Assembly: GCA_015680685.1 (NCBI GenBank)
Contig: MNCI01030902.1
Span: 237,304-274,260 of the forward strand
Reading direction: 5' to 3'
DNA: 36,957 nt
Source of the DNA: Gnetum montanum
Taxonomy: Eukaryota; Streptophyta; Gnetopsida; Gnetales; Gnetaceae
Shown: piece by piece, positions 10,936-20,660 of the stretch
Numbering within the stretch: the stretch's first letter is position 1
How the letters are laid out: every line of letters starts with the position of its first letter
Notes under the pieces: generated by a model
Seen by the model: only the letters and a program-made list of their open reading frames with translations
What the model was told of the DNA's origin: nothing
Database searches by the model: none
Translations under genes and position numbers: made by a program

Positions 10936-11569
10936 GCTAAGATCAAAGATTTCTAGTACAATTTGAGAAAGATGAAGATTTAGCTAGGAAGAAAAAAATC
11001 AATGGAAAACAATAAGAAAATCATAGGTAAGGATCCAAAAATCTAAGAACAAGGATTGGTCAAGAGCAAGAATAAGTCATTGGTAGAACTAGTGTGGAAA
11101 ATACAAATTGACCTAAATATAGGCTGGACATTTCACAATGAGGAAATCATTCCCATACAATTGAGATCATGGTATGAATGACATTGAAAGGATTTAATTA
11201 AAATCATTACCAAATTAGATGAATTGAAATAACACATTTACATGACTTTAGAATTGATTAAGGGAAAATAGGTTAAGGTGAAATATCAAAAATTGAATGA
11301 AAATACCCAAGATTCCAAATGGTTCATCAAAAAAAAAAAAACCAAATCTACATCCTCTCTCTTTAGATTTTAAATAATACTAAATAAGAATTACAATAGC
11401 ACTAATCATGCATTAGCAAATGATAATGGCTTAATGAATGGTAAAATCCAATCCCAAAAAATTGTTGGTGATGATTATCATAAAACCTATTTTCAAAATT
11501 GATGGAAAAAACAATATTAGTAATAATAAATTACACACACATTAAATATTTTACATGAACATCCTAAGG
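10936..11569. other. Unassigned AT-rich segment
   Basis: No coding sequence or match to the other elements in the window was recognised. It holds an A-run at about 11330-11343. It lies between the array and the left end of element B. It may be pararetrovirus-related or old flanking DNA. I cannot decide. Confidence 0.4.
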
Positions 11570-12466
11570 TGATCAAAAAAATATCCATAAGCACATAAGA
11601 AAGCCTTATAATATTATAAAATTTAATATCATGATATTTGATATTTGACATCACATATAGGGGTTTGATATCGGGTATCTGATATTGAGGGGTAGATGCC
11701 AGCCTATAAATATAGCACTTGGGCACATGATTTCCATATAGCTTTTGTCATAGTATAGTGAAGCTCTTGCAACTTGTTTTCTCCAAAGTTAGAATATTTT
11801 CCAAAGTGCTTGCAATAGGAGTCATTGAGTGTATGGATATTTGTTTGAGCACTTTTGTATCTAAGCATGGCATTGTATGTGGAAATAAAGACAAACTTTC
11901 TGATCAAACCTTATAGCAACTTGGCTAGCTTAAATACTTTATTTATGCATTTAATGTTTCATGTAATTTCCTTTAATGCTTCCAAGTAATTAAGTTAAAA
12001 GGAATTTAATTAAATTCAATAGCAGTTACTTAATTAAGCACATAAGTATGGCCACTTCAAGCATGCGTATAATTATTGGTAACCTAGCAATGATTAACAT
12101 TTGGTAACCCAACAACATAATACATGTTCAAGATGTGCCCTGAAAGTGGGATTGGATATTTATGTTAGGATAGTTAATTATTCATCAGCAATTAGATTAA
12201 GCTAAATTGATTATAAAATATGTTTCAACATGTTCTTAATTATAGACAAATAAAATATAAAATAATAAAAATCATGTGCCTCAATTATACATAACCATAC
12301 AATTAAGCTCCATAAGTATAGTTGAGAAGACAATGATTGTCATGATTAGAATCCATGTCTTAGAACTAGTGTACTTGAGAACTTAAGGTCTATGGAATTT
12401 GACCAAATCATGTGTAAACACTTGTGATTTTTATGGTTGGGTGTAAGGGTACCTCACCGCTCATTA
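11570..12466 (+). repeat. 5' LTR of element B
   Basis: It is homologous to 27429-28308 from about 11640 on. TATAAATA is at 11705-11712 and the end is GCTCATTA. The outer part is rich in GATAT words (tgatatttgatatttg, gatatcgggtatc). The left limit, TGATCA at 11570, is set by length against the 3' LTR and is uncertain by tens of bases. Confidence 0.8.
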
Positions 12467-12467
12467 T

Positions 12468-12485
12468 TAGCACTATAGCTGGGGA
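12468..12485 (+). other. Primer binding site of element B, worn
   Basis: TAGCACTATAGCTGGGGA follows the LTR end after one base. It differs from the TGGCGCCGTTGCCAGGGA of element C mainly by transitions at CpG and neighbouring sites, as expected from deamination. Confidence 0.75.
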
Positions 12486-12627
12486 CCTTTAGTTGTTATG
12501 TGCATTATTTAGAACTTAGAAGAAATTTATTCAAGATCATTGGAACAAACCTAATAGTGATATCATATCTTACAAATACTACAATAATTTTTACAATGCA
12601 TACTACATTTTGATCTTCTAACATACT

Positions 12628-15160
12628 ATGTCTTCTTCTCACAGGAGTGATTCTCTACCCAAGTCTAACAGAATGAATCAGTAGGTGCCCCAACAATGTT
12701 AAGTGGTATATGCTCATCTGGATGAGTTTGTACCCAACTTCACCTTCATCTTGCACTAGGATCAACTATTGTGGTGATGTGACATGGAGGGAAACATCAT
12801 GTTACCATTAGATTGAGCTATTCCTATGATGCTCCACTAAACTCTTATACATTTGGACCTCTAGGAACTTCATGCTAAGTACGTTGTGCAAGATACTGAT
12901 GTCAAGGATTATCATCCCACTAATGCGCAACATCTAAGGGATCACTAGTTAGAGAAACACTACGAATCTATGAAGGAAAAGTGTTCATTGATTCCCTACA
13001 CCTTCCATACCACTAAGATGGTGGAGAACCCTTTTCTAGGGGTTTTCCATTTGGTGAAACTCCTCGTTTTGACTTTAGTGAAGGAGGTCCAAACTAGAAC
13101 TTGCAATATACTATACATAATCTAGCTTCTAGCAAGAATAGATCCAATGACAAATGGGGATCCAAGGAGGCAAGTTAGGATAAGGATGTAGATAAGAAAC
13201 CTAATCATGATCATGGTTACAATTGCCAAAGAGGGGGTAGCACGCCCTATGATGGTGCTAGTCCTCCTTCCTCTTCACGTTCATCTTGTTCTTCTTCTTC
13301 TAGCTTTGATCACAATCACAAGAAGTGTGATTGTAATGGAGGTGACTGATGGAACCAAAATGGTCAAAGGGACCATCAAGCAAGTTAAGACTAGGGGTAT
13401 AGGCATTCAAGAGAGATCCATTGCCATGAATGAAGGGGTGACAAAGGGCATAGTAGGCACTAGAATCATGGCCTTCATGAGCCTTTACTTGCTACTTGAA
13501 GCATCCTCAATATTGTAAAGGTAGTGAGGATTTCCACAAGGCATGTAAAGGATAGTTAGATAAGAGGCTAGACATGAAAAATATCTCTAGATTCGTAGGG
13601 GTATATAACTTAGATTTGTAGAATCATCTCCAAGATTTTCAAGATGCATGTACCTTGCAAAATATAGAGAATGAGTGGAAAAAACTTAAGTTGATCCCTA
13701 GGAAACTCATTAAAGAAATAGAGAACTATTACCGGTCCTTAGAACTAGAATCTATTAAATGACGGACTAGAATGTTTAAATTGTTCAATGAAAAATATCA
13801 AACATACTCCTAAGTGTCCAACTTGAGGAGGAAAATCCAAGGATGGAAATAAGGGATACATAAACCCTTGGATGACACCATTGGCCAATACTATTTCTTA
13901 TTGCAAAGATGCCTTGGCCATGGTTATTCTCAACTAGACCAACCTCACCACATCATAGATGGGCTCTAATTAGAAATGACAAGAACTCTTAGCATCTATG
14001 CCCAAGGGAAACTATTAAAATTAATGACCCATTAGATCCAAAGATTGATTAAGTAGGTAGTGAAAAAGGAAGGAGAGTTGAGGAAGTGAGAAAGTAAAGA
14101 AGAGTATAATTGTGATCCTTCCATTCACAAGGGGAAGGTTCAATTTTGTGATAGTAAGGAAGAATCATCACTTGATGAAGTGGTGAATAGGAAAACCTTA
14201 CTACTTCAAAAATTTCAATTTAAAATTACATCCAAGTTTGATCAGTTATGGGACTCCATGGATAGTAGATTTTAAGCTATCTTAAAAATTACTGAAGAGT
14301 CCAAAGAACAAGGTAATGATCATGAGTGTAGGAGGCTTAAAGAAGCTAAACGTACCAATTAAAGAGGTAAGGGCAAGATTGCTACAATAAGGGAAGTTGT
14401 GGAAACCAAATCAAATGATGATGGTAGGTGTAACATCTACCATTATGAACATCCCAAGGGATGTTCCCCTATTGTGTTACACCTATAAGATTTTGGGGTG
14501 TATGCCATGAATCCACAACTAGCACAAAGGAAAACACCCAGAATATTGCCTTATCCTCAAGGTAATTCTAGGCAGTTCCACCAACCACAATAGTATTATC
14601 CAAGTGGAGCTCCACCAAAACCATATGAGCAATATCAACTATGGTAGAAACCACAGTCATGGGCATTGGTACCACCAAGGTAGCAATATCCTTACTGACA
14701 ACTTGACTCATATGGGTACTATGTTTAGCAATTCCTATCTCCATGTGACTCCTCCAATCACATTTTGACTTTTCAACCTAACTACTACCCTCTTGACTAT
14801 TATTGAACTCAGTCACCACATGCAAGGAGGAATACCACCTTTTATCCTTATCCTCCATTTGTTCTTGCACATATTCCTCCATCCTCAACATAGCTATCAC
14901 CTATTTCATCTATGCAAGGTAAAGTCCTAGCTTAACTACAACAACAAAATGCTACTAGGGTTGTAAATCTTCAACTAATTCATTAATCAAGTGGATCAAA
15001 AACTTGATTGAAGAAAAGACCTTTCTTCTAACCCAACACTCCACTTAAGCCCTCACATACACAAGTAGTTGACAACCTGTTTCCTCCACCTCTCTCTACA
15101 CCAAATTCCTTCCAGTTCCCTTCAAACCAAATCCCACCCTAAATCCATACTATTATGCTA
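12628..15160 (+). pseudogene. gag of element B, degraded
   Basis: The start ATG at 12628 gives MSSSHRSDSL, like C and A. A charged His/Arg/Ser-rich linker lies around 13130-13480. TGA at 13497-13499 (LLAT*SIL) is at the same codon as in A and C. The capsid-like core follows: QNIENEWKKLKL, FKLFNEKYQ, then YYFLLQRCLGHGYSQ near 13900. At QIQGWK (13835-13849) Trp TGG is kept, whereas A and C have TAG and D has TGA. The C-terminal part (about 14400-15130) is rich in Pro, Gln and Tyr. Stops are numerous and no zinc knuckle is visible. Confidence 0.8.
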
Positions 15161-15169
15161 ACTCATGCT

Positions 15170-15604
15170 GTATCTGATTGGATTTAGGCAGGCAAAATTT
15201 CTAAGAAATTAGCCAATTCTAGAAGTCCTCTAATTTATTTGCATATTGCTAGGAATGAACCATGGAAGGATCTTCTTGATTTAGGTTCTAGTCTCAACTT
15301 GATTTCTCATGAAATGTATATTGCATGGAACCTACCTCCTCTAAAGAAAAGTGATATCATATTAGAATTGGTAGACCATTCCATCACTATTCCATTGGGA
15401 TTGGTGAAAGACATTATGATCACTATTTGTGGATGGTCTTATCCTATCAATTTCCTAGTAATCGAGGTCGAGAATTGTAAAGGTGACTTTCCAATCATCA
15501 TGGAAAGAACATGGCTAAGCACCATTTATGTAAGAATGGACATTAAATATTTTTCCCTAGAAATATCTAAAGAAAATAAATTCAGAAAAATTGAGAAGAA
15601 GTGA
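15170..15604 (+). pseudogene. Aspartic protease of element B
   Basis: LLDLGSSLNLIS carries the catalytic Asp (15278-15280), so the D-L-G triad is intact here, unlike in A and C. TICGWSYPINFLVIEVEN and MERTWLST follow and mark the flap side and C-terminal part. The stretch from 15239 to 15604 is one open frame of 121 residues, the longest intact protease piece in the window. The upstream gag frame is broken, so the polyprotein could not be made. Confidence 0.85.
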
Positions 15605-17420
15605 GTTTCATGCATCACATACAATGATACAAGGTGCAATTGTGTGAAAAAACTCGAGTCTATTAAACAAACATCCATCTTTGCATGCAAGCAGTGTGCA
15701 CTAGATGTAGAAATTCAAAACTATTTATATGCAACAACCACAAAAAAAGAGGGCACCCAGTGGTGTACTGCTAATCTTGAAAGCAACACACTTTGCATGG
15801 AATTGATTGAGAGCCTAACATGCGTGTATGCCACAAGCATGGATGAACTAGAGCAAGTTCATCACCAACTCTCCGATAATGAAAATGATGATACCTATTG
15901 GAGAGAGTTGAAAATTTTGATAAATTTCAAGCAAGACCCCCTTGACCTAAAAACTTTACCTAGGAGCATGAAATGTGTGCTTAAAAAATGGAAAGTTGGT
16001 AATAATTAGTGCAAATCTTACTCAAAACAAAAATAGATGTTATTAAATGTGGTTGAAAATTGGTCAGCAGTTTTTTCTTGGTCATATCTTAAACTCATAG
16101 GGACTAATCCTTAGATATGCTAGCATCATATGTACACCAACCCAGCTGTGAAGCCAAAGAGGTAGCCATAGAGGTGATTGAATCCCAAAATGAAGCAAAT
16201 CATTAACGAGGAAATCAAACAACTCCTCAAGGTAGGGTTCATTTATCCCATTGCAGATAGTGAGTGGGTTAGTTCACTCATGATTATGCCAAAGAAAGGA
16301 GGTAAGTGGAAAGTCTACATCAATTTTCAGTTGCTAAATATGGCAAAATATTCAAGGACCATTTTCCATTGCCATTCTTTGATCAGGTGTTAAACATAAT
16401 ATTTAGGCATTTCTACTACATTTTTCTAGATGGTTATAATGACTATAACCAAATCTAGATAATACTAGAGGACTAGGTTGGGACTTTTGGATATCGCAAG
16501 ATGCCTTTTGGTCTATGCAATGCCTCTAATACTTTCCAATACACAGTCCTAAGCATTTTTCAACAACAGATTGGTAGTAGTGTGGAAGTCTTCATGGATG
16601 ACTTCTCCACCAATGGAGCTATATTTAAGAAAGCTTTGGACTGCCTAGAGAAAGTAATAAAAAAATGTGTTAAAACCAACTTGTAGCTCAATTAGCAAAA
16701 GAGTCATTTGATGGTCTAGGAGGGCATTGTATTGGGACACCAAATCTGGCAAGTAGAAATTAATGTAGACCCTAAAAAAATAAGGGTAATCTAAGGAATT
16801 ACCTACCAACCAGAAATCATCAAAGATGTTTGGTTATTCCTTGAACATACTGGCTACTACCAATAATTCATAGAGAATTTCTCTAAGATCATAGAAGTAT
16901 TGGTTGAGCTAACAAATAAAGAATCTTCATTTTTCTAGAGTAATGAATGTGAAAAAGCATTCCAATAGCTAAAGGAGAAACTTCTAGAAACTCCAATTCT
17001 ATAAGCACCCAACTAGTCTAGAACATTTCATGTTATGATGGTTGCATCAAATTATGTCCTAGGAGCTATTCTTACATAGATGGACAACAAGAAACATCCA
17101 TATTACATCCACTGCAGTAGCCAAAGCATAGTGGATGCACAACTAAACTACATTATCATAGAAAAAGAATTAATGGTAGTGGTGTTCACTCTAGAGAAGT
17201 TTAGGCACTATGTGCTTGCATAGAAAGTGTTTTTGCACATAGACTACAATGCCATTTTCTTCTTAATGAACAAGCCAATGGTGAGCCCCTATGTCATATT
17301 GTGGTTGGTGATCTTACAAGAATTCAATCCTACATTGGTAAATTGAAAGAAAATTGAGAATATGATCATTGATCACTTGTCTTGGTTGCAATGGAATAAT
17401 AAAGAGGATGAAAGCCCACT
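15605..17420 (+). pseudogene. Linker, reverse transcriptase and RNase H of element B, degraded
   Basis: An open linker lies at 15644-16009. RT starts near 16178 (MNPKMKQIINEEIKQLLKVG). It shows SSLMIMPKKGGKWKV, then MPFGLCNASNTFQ (16501), and the active-site box EVFMDDFS with FMDD at 16591-16602. RNase H follows: NYIIIEKELMVVVFTLEKF at about 17150, then HIDYNAIFFLMNKPM. Most stops between 16680 and 17650 are TAG at expected Gln or Trp codons (for example NL*LN*QKSHL), with fewer TAA. Confidence 0.85.
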
Positions 17421-17679
17421 ATCTGATCTATTTCTTAATGAACTCCTCTTTACTAGGGCTATAACTAAACAAGTGCCCACTAAACCTAAATGGAATGATG
17501 GCATTCTTACCTATCTTCTCACTCGATAGATGCCATGAGGGTTGGACCACCAAAATAAACAATAGTTTTTTTACCAACCAAAACACTTCATGAAGATCAA
17601 TGGACACCTCTACAAGGTGTGCACCAATGGATTGGTTCATTGGTATGTCCCTAATGTTGATCAACTATGCATTCCTTAG
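17421..17679 (+). pseudogene. Integrase of element B, N-terminal piece before the insertion
   Basis: The reading ends HLYKVCTNGLVHWYVPN...LCIP* and is cut by element C. The frame resumes at 24351 with DAHEHPYGGHY, the start of the HHCC zinc finger. The last codons before the break (CCT TAG) form the CTTAG target site. The TAG stands where element A also has TAG, at a likely ancestral Gln. Confidence 0.85.
17675..17679 (+). repeat. Target site duplication of element C, left copy (CTTAG)
   Basis: CTTAG directly before the LTR start TGATGAG is identical to 24346-24350 directly after the other LTR. Five bases is the usual length for Ty3/gypsy integration. Confidence 0.95.
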
Positions 17680-18655
17680 TGATGAGTGGCGAGGTACCCC
17701 TACACTCAACCATACAAAATGAGCGTAGCACGCGTGATCCGGTCGAACTCCGCAGACTAAATGCCTAAACGCCGCAAGGAACACTTGGGGTTAATTAATC
17801 GTTGTCTTCCCAGACTTACTTGTTGTCATGGTGTATGGTTAAGTAACTCTGAGGTATATGATTTTTTTTGGTATTTTCTAATTTATCTCCTATGCTAAAC
17901 GGTGAAGGGTTGAGAGACTAAAACTAACTCTAACTACAACACTAAGTCCTAGCGCCAGCATCCATTCCCACTTGCCGTACATACCCTGAACTGTGCAATT
18001 GTGGCTACCAAATGCTAATCATTGCTGGGATTACCACACGTAACACACGTGCTTGAAGTGGTCGTACTGAGGCATCTAACTAGCCTAAGTGTGATAAGAA
18101 GTCTATTCCTTGACTAGTCGTACACATCCGTAGATTCTCATAATCAAGTCGTACTTGTCCCACGTTCGAGGAGATAAGGGTGAGAGAATCTAATCGCGAT
18201 GAGTAGCCGATTCCTTGGCTAGCCGTACACATTCGTCAATGCTCGTAACCAAGTCATACTCATGCTGCGTTACTAGGAAAGCAATAAATAACATTAAATA
18301 AACTTATCCATGCACTACAAGGTTTATCCACAAAGCTCTTCTTTATTGCCGTACACAACTTGCATTCAGGTATAAAGCTGCTCGAATAAAGAACTATTCA
18401 CTTAGGGGACTCCTACTGCGGGCATATGGAAAATATTCTATCTTTGGGGTGATCAATCCGCCAGAGCTTTGCTAGTTTATGCCTAGGATGAGAAATGAGG
18501 GGAGTGCTGCCTCTTATTTATAGATTTGGCGGCGGACCGTGATATCACGTACGCGATATCACAGGGAACAACGCGATATCGTGTACGCGATATCGCATGG
18601 GATGCAATATCGCAGCGGCCACGATATCATGACTTGTGCATATCGCGTCTCATCA
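17680..18655 (-). repeat. 3' LTR of element C
   Basis: 976 bp, from TGATGAGTGG to CGTCTCATCA on plus. A TATAAATA box on minus lies at 18522-18515. A palindromic array of GCGATATC/GATATCGC units lies at about 18540-18630 near the outer end (start of U3). Confidence 0.95.
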
Positions 18656-18665
18656 TACCCCCATG
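18656..18665 (-). other. Polypurine tract region of element C
   Basis: Minus reads CAGTCATGGGGGTA directly before the 3' LTR start TGATGAG. The same context, TCATGGAGGTA before TGATGA, precedes the 3' LTR of B. The site primes plus-strand synthesis in this type of element. Confidence 0.8.
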
Positions 18666-19038
18666 ACTGAATGAAAACTCGTCCTCGAGTTCCTTACAAT
18701 GATATCGGGTAGGTATGGGATTATTTAGGGGAATGGAACTAATGGAATGACATGTGAACGGATCATTATTACAAGACTTGACAAAACTGGTGTTCATGAC
18801 AATAAGGGTGAACACCTTATTACAATGACATTAGGCCACATTTGGCAGCTGAGAGAAAAGAGGAGAGAAAAGAGAAGAGAAGGAGAGAGAAGAGTCTTGC
18901 TGCTGCCAACGCCTAGATTGCGCCTTCCGTTATCCATCTGTAAGCGCATCATCACTCTTGCTCCTTGCATAGCTACTTCAGTGTTGCTCCATTCCAATTG
19001 TTTTCTTCAGATCCATTCCGTTGTTGTATGATTGCCAT

Positions 19039-19140
19039 CTACACATACAACACAATCATATATTAGCAAGGGTAATTGGATCATTAAGTAATTAATACCT
19101 TGCTTCAGTGTAAACTCATTGGCTAGGTTGTGGTATGGCT
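19039..19140 (-). promoter_or_regulatory. Splice-acceptor-like block in element C
   Basis: Minus: CAACCTAGCCAATG (within 19140-19117), TGCTAAT (19068-19062), a T/G-rich run, then TAG (19041-19039) immediately before ATGG at 19038. The layout is the same as in A (887-993) and E (36561-36667), although the extra ORF itself is mostly gone. Confidence 0.6.
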
Positions 19141-19900
19141 GATATGGATCTAGGAATATGTTGCTGATGACTATCGAAGGTGTAGGGGTTAGGAAGAAAA
19201 TTAAAAATTAAAAATTTTGGGGCTTAGGGGAAAAATCAAAAAATTAGGCCCCACACCCCCATGACTAATCGCGAGCCTCCGATAGTGTTAGAATGGAGAA
19301 AGAAAAGGAGTAAGAAAGATAGGTAAAAAGGGACAACTATGGCATCGATGAAGTGGATGTCAAGATGAGAATGAACAAAATAATAATTAATTGCAAAAAG
19401 TTAAGGAAAATAAGTTAACTAATGCTTCGAATCCTCACTTTGGTTTTTTTTCTGTTTTTATGCATGGGGACCACACCATGCAAAGACTTCTTTATTTTTA
19501 TTGTCTCAGCTTCTGAAGAATGGGTAACATCGGAACGGTAAGAAAACTCAAGAAGAAAATAGCCAAGCACCCAAGTGAATGACCAACACAAAAGCATCAA
19601 GTTCCTTGAAGTCACACCCTTTGCAATCCTTGAGTCCTTCCTTAGTCTGAGAAATACCCAGTCACCGATTCGTTAAAGTTCTTATTGGAAGGGAACTGTA
19701 CATTTCCAAGCCAAGGGAAACCATAGAAGTTGGTGGATGGATGGATGAAGTGATCCCATTGCCTGCCATATCAAAAGGAACATACCTTAGTATCAACATT
19801 GTAACTTAAAGGTAAAAACCAAACATTAGCAATCAATATGAAAATAGTTCATACCATCGGCCTGAACACTTATTGGGTGATGAACTTACATGGTGGATGA

Positions 19901-19926
19901 CACACACACACACACACACACACACA
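19901..19926. repeat. (CA)13 microsatellite in element C
   Basis: 26 bases of uninterrupted CA in the 3' spacer of C. No such run exists at the aligned places in A or B, so it grew in the C lineage or in this copy. Confidence 0.95.
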
Positions 19927-20222
19927 ATAGAAACGTACAACGATGTGGTAAAACAAAAAAAAGAAGAGTTAAAGAAATTTGTAAAACAAAAATGTATAAA
20001 AAAAATTGAAAAAGAACTGAGGGCCCCATATGGTTAGCATAGGTGGCCGTCTCCCCCATGACTGAGTTGTAAGGGAGAGATCCGAAATAATGAACGTCTG
20101 TTTGAATTTCTTAGAAGTGCCCAACTTCTCTCGATTGATGATTTTATGTTGAGAGGTGGAAGTTGGCGATGCTCACGTTCCAATGTGTCTATGCCACGGT
20201 TGTTGGCATGAGTTTCCTCAGT

Positions 20223-20660
20223 TCATTCCATGCATATTTGTCTACTTCTATGAGTAGATGGAGACATTTCCTCCATGTCATCACCCGATGAATCACTGTA
20301 TGTGATGCATGGAACTATCCTATTCTCAATCTTTTCACATATGTTTATCTTAGAGATTTCCAAGGAAAGATTGCGGATCCTAAGGCATGCGTCTACTATG
20401 CTTAGCCATGCCCTTCCCACTATAATTGGGAAGGTCCCTTCATTGTTGTTCACTTCGATCACCAGAAAGTCAGCTGGGTAGGACCAACCACACTCACTGG
20501 TAATAACATCCTCCACCAATCCTAAGAGAATGGTGATGGACTGGTCTGCTAGCTCTAGTTGTATGTTACTCTTCTTAAGTTGGAGCAGGTTCTAGGCTTG
20601 ATACATCTTTTGTGAAATTAAGTTGACTTCGGAACCTGAGTTAAGAAGAGCTCAATGTGG
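20223..20660 (-). pseudogene. Aspartic protease of element C, active-site Asp replaced
   Basis: ALLNSGSEVNLIS aligns with LLDLGSSLNLIS of B. Asn replaces the catalytic Asp (codon complement at 20640-20642). TGA at 20654-20652 lies just upstream and a TAG follows in YQA*NLL. From 20519 the frame is open for 98 residues (SECGWSYPADFLVIEVNN, VGRAWLSIVDAC) and ends at 20223. The protease would be inactive by family knowledge. A shares the Asn. Confidence 0.85.

Larger units (their letters stand above)
18666..20105 (-). other. 3' spacer of element C with remnant of the extra ORF
   Basis: From 19038 down, minus begins ATGGCAATC, the position of the extra ORF in A and E. The frame is soon broken and most of the ORF is deleted, leaving about 380 bp. 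A GAGA-rich stretch lies at 18850-18893. 19141-20105 is non-coding and matches the spacers of A and B. The deletion join that removed RT, RNase H and integrase is at about 20100-20115. Confidence 0.7.

Noticed and set aside
13207-13518. 103-codon plus-strand frame in element B as a gene
   Set aside because: It is an alternative frame over the Ser/His-rich gag linker; the gag frame aligned with A and C is a different one.
18747-19031. 94-codon plus-strand frame
   Set aside because: It runs antisense across the extra-ORF stub of C and reflects a GAGA-rich stretch. No homologous frame is kept in A or E.
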